Source of the DNA: an uncultured Brevibacillus sp.
Lineage (GTDB): Bacteria > Bacillota > Bacilli > Brevibacillales > Brevibacillaceae
Assembly (NCBI RefSeq): GCF_947502445.1
Contig: NZ_CANMZW010000020.1
Location: 42,307-106,306, forward strand
Direction of reading: 5' to 3'
DNA: 64,000 nt
Position 1 is the first letter of the stretch; each line of letters opens with the position of its first letter. Positions 24,893 to 33,215 of the stretch are shown in pieces. The notes beneath the pieces are model-generated. The model saw only the letters and a program-made list of their open reading frames with translations, was not told the origin of the DNA and ran no database searches. Position numbers and translations under genes: made by a program.

Positions 24893-25952
24893 CCTCTTCA
24901 TAGCTTTTCGATGCTTTTTTCCCTATGATTGACCAATATTGAGAGGGTGCCATGCCATTGCCGGGGCGTTTGACGGTTACATGCTCTTCTGTAATGATTT
25001 CTCCCACAGCAATTGCTTTTACAGCCACCAAGCTTTTTCGAGCCGCGATTCGATTCCTTTGCTCATTGGAGGTTGGCTCTTTCTCACCCGTTCCTAAGGA
25101 TTGCTCAATGATCCGTATCGCCTTCACCATCTCTATCAATTCATTCCCTTCCAAGGAAGCGCGATGGTCTGGTCCTGGCAAAAGCCTACTGATTGTAAAA
25201 TGCTTCTCGATCACTTGAGCTCCGCGCGCAACCGCGGCAATCGGAATATAGATGCCCTCAGAATGATCAGACAATCCTACATTTATCTGAAGCTCACGCT
25301 GTAACTTATCCATCGCCTGTAAATTAATATCTGTGTATGGTGTTGGGTACTCTGTTGTGCATTGCAAGACCGTCACATACTCTCTCAGCCATTCCTTCGC
25401 CTCAGAGGTATGATAAAAATTGTGGACAGCCTCTATCTCCACTTTTTCAGTGGGATACGCTAGACCAAAAGCGATAAAAGACAGCGCCTCTTGAATATCC
25501 TCCATTGTCGCCATACCTGTTGATAAAATAATTGGTTTGCGCTTTGTAGCTATGTAATGAATGAATGGCGCATTGGTTAATTCACCAGACGGAATTTTCA
25601 CTGTACGAATTCCTAGTTCGTCTACTAAAAAATCGACACTTTCACGGTCAAAAGGTGTCGATAAGAATTCTATCTTTTTTTCATCACAGTATGCTTTAAG
25701 CTGAACGAATTTCTCATACGAAAGCTCCAATTTCTTCAGCATGTCAAATTGTGATGTCTCTGCTCCAATATTATTCACCTGATAGGCTGCCTGTTTTGCT
25801 TTTTTGGTCACAAGATTTTCTGTTTTAAAGGTTTGAAACTTTACTGCATCTGCTCCAGCTTGGACAGCCACATCTATTAAAGCAAAAGCAAGATCAAGAG
25901 AGCCATTATGGTTCACGCCAGCTTCCGCGATGATATATGTCTGATTTGTCAT
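24873..25952 (-). CDS. legI: Nonulosonic acid synthase (NeuB/LegI type)
   Basis: Condenses a six-carbon amino sugar with phosphoenolpyruvate to make a nine-carbon nonulosonic acid. The 359-residue product has the NeuB barrel (IIAEAGVNHNGSLDLAFALI, VKFQTFKTENLV, STPFDRESVDFL, GLSDHSEGI, EKHFTISRLLPGPDH) and a C-terminal SAF/antifreeze-like domain (about 295-350; RKSLVAVKAIAVGEIITEEH). The ATG at 25952 overlaps the stop of the epimerase gene by 4 bases. Family membership is certain; preference for the legionaminic precursor is inferred from the neighbours. Confidence 0.93.
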   Translation of the reverse strand: MTNQTYIIAEAGVNHNGSLDLAFALIDVAVQAGADAVKFQTFKTENLVTKKAKQAAYQVNNIGAETSQFDMLKKLELSYEKFVQLKAYCDEKKIEFLSTPFDRESVDFLVDELGIRTVKIPSGELTNAPFIHYIATKRKPIILSTGMATMEDIQEALSFIAFGLAYPTEKVEIEAVHNFYHTSEAKEWLREYVTVLQCTTEYPTPYTDINLQAMDKLQRELQINVGLSDHSEGIYIPIAAVARGAQVIEKHFTISRLLPGPDHRASLEGNELIEMVKAIRIIEQSLGTGEKEPTSNEQRNRIAARKSLVAVKAIAVGEIITEEHVTVKRPGNGMAPSQYWSIIGKKASKSYEEDELIDE

Positions 25953-27079
25953 AGGTCATAAAACTCCTTCTGAATCAAATAGGAGGGCATTTCTTTAAGT
26001 ATTTTCACTATTTTTCCAGATACATTTCCATCACCAAAAATCTGCTCATATGGCTCTGCAAACCGCAGGGCACTTTCAATGCTGTCTCGAATAGATCCCG
26101 CTTCTAGCCTGGCATCAAACACGGATGACGGCCTTTCCCTGCCCGCCTGCCTATTCCCACAGTTCACTGTAGGTGTCTGAAGGTATGGTACTTCAATAAG
26201 TCCACTCGAAGAATTGCCGATAACAGCATCAGCGTGTTTCACCGCACTTAAGTAGCGCAATTGCCCTAGCGAATCAAACAAATAGGCGTTTTCGTGTTGG
26301 ACTGTGTACTTTTCAATTGCCTCGTTGATAGATCGCCCGCCATTATCCGCATTTGCTTTTGTAAAAACAAGATTCATGTTTGCATAATCGTTTAATGCTG
26401 CGAGCAACGGATGAATTCCTTCTGCGTCTCCGTTCGTTTCTGGATGATATGTAATCAGTAACATGGGTTTGCTTTCATCGAGACCTAGCTGATCGTATAA
26501 CTCAGCTTTCGATAAAAGTGGTAATTTTAATATATTTTCAATGCCCAACGCACCAACATTCCATACTCGATTCGGTGATTCTCCGAGTTGAATAACACGC
26601 TTTTGATGACCATCTGTGCTGGTAAAGTGCCATGTCGCCATCTTCGTGATCGAATGACGAATCGCGTCATCGTATGCTCCGAATGTTAATTCCCCACCGT
26701 GTAAATGGGCAATCGGGATGCCCATAATCAATGCGACCTGAGCAACAGCCAGCATTTCAAATCGATCCCCCAGGATTACGAGCAAATCTGGCTTTAATTG
26801 CTCAAGCGCAGACGCAAATCCGATGGTTGCAAGCCCCATCGATTTTGCTACGCCAACCGAGGTATCTGATGACAAGAGCATCTCCACCCTCTCATCAATC
26901 ACAAACCCATCATCCTCAATTTGCTTGTACGTCAAACCAAATTCGGGAGACAGATGCATTCCCGTCACAACGAGCTGTAGTTCTAGTTCAGGATCTGCTT
27001 GAATTTCTTTCATCAGCCAATACATGAGTCCATATTCAGCTCGTGTACCTGTAACAACGCAGATTTTACGTTTGCTCAT
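25949..27079 (-). CDS. legG: Hydrolysing UDP-GlcNAc 2-epimerase family enzyme (NeuC/LegG type)
   Basis: A 376-residue enzyme of the WecB/NeuC family that removes the nucleotide and inverts C2 of the sugar. Visible family motifs are VVTGTRAEYGLMYWLMKEI at the start, LVILGDRFEMLAVAQVALIM, PIAHLHGGELTFGAYDDAIR and VIGNSSSGLIEVPYLQTPTV. In legionaminic acid synthesis LegG makes the mannose-configured diacetamido sugar used by LegI. The ATG at 27079 lies 4 bases after the LegC stop codon. It is in the middle of an unbroken series of overlapping genes. Confidence 0.92.
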   Translation of the reverse strand: MSKRKICVVTGTRAEYGLMYWLMKEIQADPELELQLVVTGMHLSPEFGLTYKQIEDDGFVIDERVEMLLSSDTSVGVAKSMGLATIGFASALEQLKPDLLVILGDRFEMLAVAQVALIMGIPIAHLHGGELTFGAYDDAIRHSITKMATWHFTSTDGHQKRVIQLGESPNRVWNVGALGIENILKLPLLSKAELYDQLGLDESKPMLLITYHPETNGDAEGIHPLLAALNDYANMNLVFTKANADNGGRSINEAIEKYTVQHENAYLFDSLGQLRYLSAVKHADAVIGNSSSGLIEVPYLQTPTVNCGNRQAGRERPSSVFDARLEAGSIRDSIESALRFAEPYEQIFGDGNVSGKIVKILKEMPSYLIQKEFYDL

Positions 27080-27083
27080 GGAT

Positions 27084-28247
27084 TCATTCCCCTCTTGTAA
27101 AAGGGCTGGATGGAATATTGATAACTCGTTTGTTCAATTCATTGGTCACCGACAAATCACCTTTTGGGCAATCTTTAAAAGGGAGTAACTCATCCATCGG
27201 AGTCCAAATTGGCCTTGCCATTGCCCCGCCTTGATTTAAGACATCCAGCACCTCATCGCGATTATGCTTAGCTGGATCAATAATGATCGTTTGAAGCCAG
27301 TAGTTGCTCGTTCCAAAAGCAGGTTCCGTAAATAGCTCTACACCATCTATTTGTTCAAACAAAGCTTGATAGACTTTCGTCAATTGTCTTTTTTGAGCCA
27401 CGAATTCATTCAATTTTTCAAGCTGTGCGCAACCAAGAGCTGCATTGATATTTGGCATGCGATAATTGAAGCCGATCTCGTCGTGACGGTACTCCCAGCG
27501 ATGCGGTATTTTGGCTGTCGTTGTGATGTGTTTGGCATACGCTGCAAGCTTCTCATCATTCGTTAAAATGGCTCCGCCCCCGCCAGTCGTCATGATTTTG
27601 TTGCCATTAAAACTAAGCGCCCCGAAAAGACCAAATCCTCCGGTATGCTGTCCCTTGTAGTAAGAGCCCAGTGATTCTGCCGCATCCTCGACAAGAACAA
27701 GACCGTATCTCTCGCATACATCAAGCAGAGCATCAATATCTACCGGATGACCAAATGTATGCATAGGCACGACAGCACGAATGACACGCCCAGTCTGTTT
27801 ATTGATGAGCTGACCATCCTTCATTTCGCCAATTTCACGAATATGGTCTTCGAGCATCGCCGGATCTATGCCTAATGTTTCCTTAGATACATCAACAAAG
27901 TGAGGAACTGCCTGCAAGTAAGAAGCCGCATTTGCGGTAGCAATAAATGTAAGCGCGGGCATGAAGACTTCATCATTCGCTTGTACACCTGCTATTTTCA
28001 TGGCAATATGCAGGGCTGCAGTGCCATTCCCAACAGCAACTGCTCGTTTCACCCCTGTAAATTCCGCAAGCCTTTTTTCCAGCTCGTCCACATATTTCCC
28101 AACCGAAGATACCCAGCCAGTTTCGATACAATCGGTTACATATTCAATTTCTTTTTTATCAAATGTTGGTTCATGCAAGGGAACAAACTCTTTATTTCCG
28201 TAGATTTCCTTTATGCTCTGGGTTATTTCCTGCCATTGCTTTTTCAT
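27084..28247 (-). CDS. legC: PLP-dependent sugar aminotransferase (DegT family, LegC type)
   Basis: Transfers an amino group to C4 of the keto-sugar made by the preceding dehydratase. The 387-residue product has the DegT/DnrJ/EryC1 fold: an N-terminal GWVSSVGKYVDELEKRLAEF, VEDAAESLGSYYKG, and the cofactor lysine in SFNGNKIMTTGGGGAI. The C-terminus runs to SPFTRGE, slightly different from many relatives but not truncated. Its ATG at 28247 overlaps the dehydratase stop by 4 bases. LegC assignment rests on the pairing with the LegB-like gene. Confidence 0.92.
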   Translation of the reverse strand: MKKQWQEITQSIKEIYGNKEFVPLHEPTFDKKEIEYVTDCIETGWVSSVGKYVDELEKRLAEFTGVKRAVAVGNGTAALHIAMKIAGVQANDEVFMPALTFIATANAASYLQAVPHFVDVSKETLGIDPAMLEDHIREIGEMKDGQLINKQTGRVIRAVVPMHTFGHPVDIDALLDVCERYGLVLVEDAAESLGSYYKGQHTGGFGLFGALSFNGNKIMTTGGGGAILTNDEKLAAYAKHITTTAKIPHRWEYRHDEIGFNYRMPNINAALGCAQLEKLNEFVAQKRQLTKVYQALFEQIDGVELFTEPAFGTSNYWLQTIIIDPAKHNRDEVLDVLNQGGAMARPIWTPMDELLPFKDCPKGDLSVTNELNKRVINIPSSPFTRGE

Positions 28248-29245
28248 ATATTATAAACATCTGCCTTATAACGAGATAAATTCATGGGATCAGTAAACCA
28301 ATCGGCTGTTTCCTTCAATCCTCGCTTGAATCCATCGATTCCACCATATGCTGGTTCCCAACCGAGTAGTTCCTTCGCCTTTTGATTATCTGCCCATAGC
28401 CGCTCTACTTCGCTTTTTTCCGGGCGCAGACGAATTTCATCTGTTTCAACTTCAACTTTTTTCTCCATGACTTCGGCAATAGCTTTAGCCGTTTCCCCAA
28501 TGGAGATTTCATAGTTACTGCCAATATTGATTACTTCACCGACTGCTTTCTCACTATTCATAATGGATATAAATCCGCTAACGGTGTCTTTTACATAATT
28601 GAAATCTCTTGTCGGACTCAGTGCGCCCAGTTTGATTTTCTCTTTTCCAGCTGCCAGCTGCGTAATAATCGTTGGAATCACAGCACGTGCAGATTGACGA
28701 GGGCCATACGTATTAAACGGGCGAATAATCGCTACTGGTGTTTCGAATGATTTGTAAAAAGAAAGCGCCATCTGATCAGCGCCAATTTTGGAAGCTGAGT
28801 AAGGTGACTGACCTTGTAATGGATGTTCTTCGTTAATCGGGACGTATAGTGCAGTACCGTATACTTCGCTCGTCGAAGTATGGACAACCTTGGATACGCC
28901 TAGCTCGCGCACTGCTTGCAGTACGTTCAATGTGCCTTTGATATTGGTATCTATATATGTATCTGGCGAATGATAGGAATAAGGAATGGCAATTAAAGAC
29001 GCCAGGTGCAGAACGGTATCGCATCCCTTCATTGCCTCTTTTACCCCATGCGGGTCACGTATATCACCTGAGAATACGTCCAGCTCTTTCTTTATTTCAA
29101 TCGAAGAGGAATCCAGCCATCCCCATGAGTTGAAAGAGTTGTAATATACGAAGGCTCTGGTATCGTATCCCGTACGAATTAGTTCTTCTACTAAATGAGA
29201 GCCGATAAAACCGTCTGCTCCTGTTACTAATATCTTATTCCCCAT
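28244..29245 (-). CDS. legB: Nucleotide-sugar 4,6-dehydratase (LegB type)
   Basis: A 333-residue extended short-chain dehydrogenase that makes the 4-keto-6-deoxy sugar, first step of the pathway. The NAD-binding ILVTGADGFIGSHLVEELI, the catalytic YSASKIGADQMALSFY (Tyr and Lys) and the Thr-Ser-rich VVHTSTSEVYGTA region are all present. The soluble form here (no membrane helices) is of LegB type rather than the membrane PglF type. The ATG at 29245 lies 8 bases after the stop of the Maf gene. With legC, legG, the acetyltransferase, legI and legF, the core route is complete. Confidence 0.92.
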   Translation of the reverse strand: MGNKILVTGADGFIGSHLVEELIRTGYDTRAFVYYNSFNSWGWLDSSSIEIKKELDVFSGDIRDPHGVKEAMKGCDTVLHLASLIAIPYSYHSPDTYIDTNIKGTLNVLQAVRELGVSKVVHTSTSEVYGTALYVPINEEHPLQGQSPYSASKIGADQMALSFYKSFETPVAIIRPFNTYGPRQSARAVIPTIITQLAAGKEKIKLGALSPTRDFNYVKDTVSGFISIMNSEKAVGEVINIGSNYEISIGETAKAIAEVMEKKVEVETDEIRLRPEKSEVERLWADNQKAKELLGWEPAYGGIDGFKRGLKETADWFTDPMNLSRYKADVYNI

Positions 29246-29252
29246 CGCTAGT

Positions 29253-30938
29253 TCACCCTTTGGAATACAACTTTTGAATTTCTTCGTCGTGTAGTAAAAT
29301 TTCCAGATAATCTTTTAATTTCGTAAACAGAACGTGAATGAGGTCTCTCATTTCTTTTCGATGCTCATTTGTGGTCTGCTTTTCAGTAAGATGATATTCG
29401 AAATGATTGCTTATGCGTTGCACATCGTCGATTAACTGATTGATCAGGGCACCTTCAACCAAGGGCTCTTTTCTAATTTTCTTCACGCTTTTTAACAAGG
29501 TCGATATATCGTCCATGTTCACGACATCTTTATGAATTTTATTGATTTTTTTCTCTTCTGCTTTGACCAATTCAAAAATTTGGTGTAGGTTTTTAATTAC
29601 CTCTATCGCTTTCTCTTTCCCCTTACTACTCATCTTGTTTTGATTCACTGGGAACGAGATATCTTTTTCATACTTTTGATAGGGAACGTCCTCAGCATGC
29701 ATATAGGGGACATTGTCAATTTTTGCGCCCTTCTCTGAAAGATTAAACATATTGATATGACCACGCAGAAGAGCGGTTAATTGATTAAAGGATCCTATTT
29801 GGGCATATAAGGTTTCGGAAGTGACGACTTTTTCCCCATTGTTACTATCGACTAGTAATTCCTCATCAATTCTAACGCCTTCATGTACTGTAATTCCGTC
29901 AGCGTAATATTTTTTATTTACAAAAGACAAATCTTGACCAACCAGATATACGTCTTCGAATCCAAAATGAGCAATAATATTTAAAGTAGAAACAGCTACA
30001 GAAGCAACTGCAATGAATTGTTTCATCTCAGGAAATATGCTTCCCGAAATCCCATCCAACTCACTCAGAATTTTGAGTGCTGTTCCTTTATGGTTTTCCA
30101 CAATTAAGTGATGCGTCATCGTGTCAAAAATAGCCGTACCCGTATAACTCGTTTCCTTAAAATGGGCCTCATAGTTCGTTAAACTGGAGTCAATAGAAAC
30201 GACAAAATCGGGTTGAATATCATGTTTCAGCAGTGCTCGCAGGGCAGAGCCTACGCAAAAAATATACAGATGATCTTTGGCTTTCCGAATAAATTCAATG
30301 TTGTCTGTTAAAGATGGCCCTGATGAGACAAGAATGGCCCCTTTGTCTTTAAACTTTTCTATTAAAGGATCGATAGGATCCATTTCATAAGTGTAAAGCA
30401 AATTTAAAATCGGCTCGATAATCCAGTTCTTTTGAAAAAATCTCACCGTATTGTTGTTTATGATAAATAAATCTAAGCTTTTTTCAATCAACTCAAAAGC
30501 TTCACTAATGAGTGTTCGATCCGTTTGATCATATTTAGGATGAATAATGATTTGTGAGGAAAGGCCTCGAAACTCTTCAATAATAGATGTGATCGTTACG
30601 GGTAGCAAGCTTTTCAAGTGAAAAAATTCGATGTTCTTACTTGTCTTGATTTTATCGAATGTCTCTTCACTCAAGACAACTTCATCAAACGGCTCAATGA
30701 TGACTACTTTCGGAATATCTTGATACTCTGAATGTAGTACATTCACAATTTCACCATTGCCGATACCGACGATAAACGTAATTTTGTTCTGCTTCTCAAT
30801 TTCTTTTTTCAGCAGCTTTGTTATCTCTTTTTTCGGCGAAATTTTAGAGTTTAGCGGCAGAATCTTATCTTCTGATTTGTAAATATACAGTTGACTTCCA
30901 TTGTCAGCTTGTCCAGTTATGATTTCATATTTACTCAC
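29253..30938 (-). CDS. Maf-type flagellin glycosyltransferase (DUF115/MptE-like domain)
   Basis: Motility-associated factor (Maf) proteins attach nonulosonic acids to flagellin. In this 561-residue protein the central DUF115 domain (about 190-370) contains KGAILVSSGPSLTDNIEFI, QPDFVVSIDSSLTNYEAHF and FEDVYLVGQDLSFVNKKYY, a Rossmann-like fold related to sialyltransferases and pterin kinases. The N-terminal 180 residues and helical C-terminal 130 residues are Maf-like. The start is GTG at 30938 overlapping the preceding stop by 4 bases (GTGA), with GAAGGGAATTTTTCA before it. Being upstream of the sugar pathway and downstream of hag, its substrate is almost surely flagellin. Confidence 0.88.
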   Translation of the reverse strand: MSKYEIITGQADNGSQLYIYKSEDKILPLNSKISPKKEITKLLKKEIEKQNKITFIVGIGNGEIVNVLHSEYQDIPKVVIIEPFDEVVLSEETFDKIKTSKNIEFFHLKSLLPVTITSIIEEFRGLSSQIIIHPKYDQTDRTLISEAFELIEKSLDLFIINNNTVRFFQKNWIIEPILNLLYTYEMDPIDPLIEKFKDKGAILVSSGPSLTDNIEFIRKAKDHLYIFCVGSALRALLKHDIQPDFVVSIDSSLTNYEAHFKETSYTGTAIFDTMTHHLIVENHKGTALKILSELDGISGSIFPEMKQFIAVASVAVSTLNIIAHFGFEDVYLVGQDLSFVNKKYYADGITVHEGVRIDEELLVDSNNGEKVVTSETLYAQIGSFNQLTALLRGHINMFNLSEKGAKIDNVPYMHAEDVPYQKYEKDISFPVNQNKMSSKGKEKAIEVIKNLHQIFELVKAEEKKINKIHKDVVNMDDISTLLKSVKKIRKEPLVEGALINQLIDDVQRISNHFEYHLTEKQTTNEHRKEMRDLIHVLFTKLKDYLEILLHDEEIQKLYSKG

Positions 30939-31459
30939 TGAAAAATTCCCTTCCGCAATTCGAGTTCTTCTACAAATCCTTCTAACCATTCCGAATAGAT
31001 CAATTCAATAATATCCGCTATTGATGCATAATCATTTTCCAACAGCTTTTGTTCTGCCTGTTTAACTGTTGCTTCAACTTCTTCCTTGATGATTTTATTG
31101 AACTGAAAATAAGTATCCACACTAGATAATTCCAACAGCGTATCGGACAGCTCAGAAAATGCCGATAAAATGTCTTCATTACTTTTCATTTCCAAATCTT
31201 CTACCTTCGATAGAAGCTCTTTTGAAAATTGGTGCACATTATGGAGCACTTCTTTCTCATGGTCGGAAACTAGCTTAGTTGCAAATATCGGATGCCCCAG
31301 CTGCTCTAACTGCTCCAGAATGTCCGATTTATTAAGAGGGTAATCGGTACTATCCACAATGATCGAAGCTGTTTCATTCAAATATCTTACAATATCATTA
31401 TACGTTTCTTCGGGATTAATGTTTTTGGTGAATTCTTTGCCATTAATAGAATATGTCAT
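30935..31459 (-). CDS. Hypothetical partner of Maf
   Basis: I do not recognise this 174-residue protein. It is acidic and largely helical, with no signal peptide or membrane helix. The N-terminal third (MTYSINGKEFTKNINPEETY) looks like a small globular part; the remainder (about 60-174) is predicted coiled helices such as EEVEATVKQAEQKLLENDYA. The ATG at 31459 follows AATGAGGAGAATTAAT. It is translationally coupled to the Maf gene and follows hag, so it may help Maf recognise flagellin or act as a chaperone; this is inference from position only. Confidence 0.8.
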   Translation of the reverse strand: MTYSINGKEFTKNINPEETYNDIVRYLNETASIIVDSTDYPLNKSDILEQLEQLGHPIFATKLVSDHEKEVLHNVHQFSKELLSKVEDLEMKSNEDILSAFSELSDTLLELSSVDTYFQFNKIIKEEVEATVKQAEQKLLENDYASIADIIELIYSEWLEGFVEELELRKGIFQ

Positions 31460-31480
31460 ATTAATTCTCCTCATTAGTAA

Positions 31481-31517
31481 ATAAGGTAGATAGCAGTTAT
31501 GCTATCCACCTTATTAT
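31481..31517 (-). terminator. Hairpin between hag and the modification operon
   Basis: Minus strand AATAAGGTGGATAGCA and TGCTATCTACCTTATT form a long stem with only a weak T-stretch. It probably ends most hag transcripts while letting some read into the maf-leg genes. Confidence 0.7.
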
Positions 31518-31534
31518 TCGCTTCAATTCAATTA

Positions 31535-32347
31535 TTAACGAAGAAGTTGCAGAACGCCTTGTGGCTGTTGGTTAGCTTGAGCCAACATAGCTTGAGCTGC
31601 TTGAGCCAGGATAGAGTTCTTAGTTTGGTTCATCATTTCTTTCGCCATATCTACGTCGCGAATACGGGATTCAGCAGCAGACAGGTTTTCAGAAGCTGTA
31701 CCCAGGTTGTTGATAGTGTGCTCCAAACGGTTTTGGATCGCACCCAAGGAAGAACGTTGTGCGGATACACGGGAGATAGCTTTGTCGAGAGCAGTGATCG
31801 CTTTGTTAGCTAAAGATTGTTTATCCAAAGACAGACCGCTGATGCCCAGAGCTTTAGCGCCCATAGTGGAGATTTTGATGGACAAGCTTTGACCTTGGTT
31901 TGCACCAATGTGAATGATCTTGCCAGTAAATTTACCATCCAACAGTTTTTGAGTATTGAACTCAGTAGTATCCGAGATACGATCGATTTCAGAAGACAGA
32001 GCTGTGATTTCTTTTTGCAGCTCAGTACGGTCAGCATCAGTGTTTGTATCATTGGAAGATTGTACAGCCAGCTCACGCATACGTTGCAGAATGCTGTGAG
32101 TTTCGTTCAGTGCACCTTCAGCTGTTTGGATCAAAGAGATACCGTCTTGAGCATTGCGAGTAGCCTGATCCAAACCACGGATTTGTCCGCGCATTTTTTC
32201 GGAGATTGCCAATCCAGCAGCATCGTCACCAGCACGGTTGATACGCAGACCGGAAGACAATTTCTCGATGGACTTAGCTGTGTTTGTTTGGTTTACACCC
32301 AGTTGACGGTGTGTATTCATCGCTGTGATATTGTGATTGATAATCAT
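31535..32347 (-). CDS. hag: Flagellin Hag (short form)
   Basis: A 270-residue flagellin consisting almost wholly of the conserved D0/D1 regions: MIINHNITAMNTHRQLGVNQ, SSGLRINRAGDDAAGLAISE, IQTAEGALNETHSILQRMRE and the C-terminal ANQQPQGVLQLLR. The short middle (about 130-195) has no added surface domains. It resembles the main Hag of Bacillus in length and in its position next to csrA and fliW. It has a very good sigma-D promoter and a leader with CsrA-type sites. The ATG at 32347 follows CAGGGAGGAAAATTCAC. Confidence 0.97.
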   Translation of the reverse strand: MIINHNITAMNTHRQLGVNQTNTAKSIEKLSSGLRINRAGDDAAGLAISEKMRGQIRGLDQATRNAQDGISLIQTAEGALNETHSILQRMRELAVQSSNDTNTDADRTELQKEITALSSEIDRISDTTEFNTQKLLDGKFTGKIIHIGANQGQSLSIKISTMGAKALGISGLSLDKQSLANKAITALDKAISRVSAQRSSLGAIQNRLEHTINNLGTASENLSAAESRIRDVDMAKEMMNQTKNSILAQAAQAMLAQANQQPQGVLQLLR

Positions 32348-32356
32348 GTGAATTTT

Positions 32357-32388
32357 CCTCCCTGATTGTCACCACCACGTCCATGTGG
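32357..32388 (-). promoter_or_regulatory. Two CsrA-binding-like sites in the hag leader
   Basis: Minus strand CCACATGGACGTGG (32388-32375) is a 4-bp hairpin presenting GGA in its loop; ACATGGACGT is close to the CsrA consensus ACARGGATGT. The second site is the Shine-Dalgarno itself, CAGGGAGG (32364-32357). In B. subtilis CsrA blocks hag translation through two such sites, one over the ribosome site. csrA and fliW are immediately upstream here. Confidence 0.72.
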
Positions 32389-32453
32389 TTGGTTCATTAG
32401 TTTTCAGAAACCGACCCAATCGCGCGCTTGAGTCATCTTTCTGCTACATTATT

Positions 32454-32480
32454 ATTATCGGAAATCTGTTTCGTGTTTTA
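32454..32480 (-). promoter_or_regulatory. Sigma-D promoter of hag
   Basis: Minus strand TAAA (32480-32477), exactly 15 bases, CCGATAAT (32461-32454). This matches TAAA-N15-GCCGATAT closely and gives a leader of roughly 100 bases before the hag start. Confidence 0.8.
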
Positions 32481-32513
32481 TAGTCTTTTTTTCTATTTTA
32501 TTGACTAAAAACG

Positions 32514-32550
32514 ACAAAAAAAATCTGATACGCTACTCCGCATCAGATTT
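32514..32550 (-). terminator. Terminator of the fliW-csrA operon, overlapping the csrA stop
   Basis: Minus strand AAATCTGATGCGGA and GTATCAGATTT form the hairpin, followed by a run of T. The last csrA codons and stop form its 5' arm. Confidence 0.85.
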
Positions 32551-32772
32551 GAGATTCATCAGCTCTTTTAATTGGGACAAATCCACTTTATTTTGAGAGG
32601 CCATGCGATTTTCTTCTTTGATAGCCAAATAGATTTCTTCCCGATACACCTCGACATCACGAGGAGCTTCGATCCCGATTTTGACGACATCCCCTTCGAC
32701 CGCCACAATCTTAATCTTGATTTGATCCCCAATTATAAGCGACTCGTTTTTTTTCCGCGACAATACTAGCAT
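32533..32772 (-). CDS. csrA: Translational regulator CsrA
   Basis: CsrA is a small dimeric RNA-binding protein that represses translation by covering ribosome sites. The 79-residue product begins [20 protein letters not shown] and has the RNA-binding [19 protein letters not shown]. The C-terminus is longer than the 61-residue E. coli form, as in Bacilli, where FliW binds this extension. The start at 32772 follows TAGGTGAAGC, 7 bases after the fliW stop. The hag leader just downstream carries matching target sites. Confidence 0.97.
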   Translation of the reverse strand: MLVLSRKKNESLIIGDQIKIKIVAVEGDVVKIGIEAPRDVEVYREEIYLAIKEENRMASQNKVDLSQLKELMNLKSDAE

Positions 32773-32779
32773 GCTTCAC

Positions 32780-33199
32780 CTACTCACTGGCTGCTTTCGC
32801 CCGGATTTGCATCAACGGCTGGCGAATCTCGTACTGCTCCGCATTCAAAATCACCTGTTTTGCCAATTGATTGGACTCATTTACTACGATCGGCGCCTTC
32901 AGATTAACAGTCATTTCTCCCCCGTCTCTGAAAGAGATGACATTGCAGACGAACACCGGTGTTCCCTCTTCAATCTGCAGCTGGGCCTTCACTGAATCAG
33001 GCAAGGTAAATTCATAATCGGAAAAAAAGACAAAAGGCTGAGTCACCCAAAAACCGACCTGTTCATCTTCTTGCGATTGCAGTGAGAAAAATGGGCTTCC
33101 CGTCTCTCCTTGAACGAGTAGAAAACGCTTAAGCTCAGGAAATCCTGGCATACCATCTTGAAAGATCAATTCTTTTGATTGTACGTCGGGAGATGACAT
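32780..33199 (-). CDS. fliW: Flagellar assembly factor FliW
   Basis: FliW binds either flagellin or CsrA; when flagellin builds up in the cell, freed CsrA shuts off hag translation. The 139-residue product has the family features KELIFQDGMPGFPELKRFLL, FFVFFSDYEF-like PFVFFSDYEFTLPDSVKAQL and VNLKAPIVVNESNQLAKQVI. The start at 33199 follows AAAGGAGCGGTTTAG. fliW lies between the yviE-like gene and csrA as in B. subtilis, so the partner-switch circuit is encoded together. Confidence 0.96.
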   Translation of the reverse strand: MSSPDVQSKELIFQDGMPGFPELKRFLLVQGETGSPFFSLQSQEDEQVGFWVTQPFVFFSDYEFTLPDSVKAQLQIEEGTPVFVCNVISFRDGGEMTVNLKAPIVVNESNQLAKQVILNAEQYEIRQPLMQIRAKAASE

Positions 33200-33215
33200 C
33201 TAAACCGCTCCTTTA

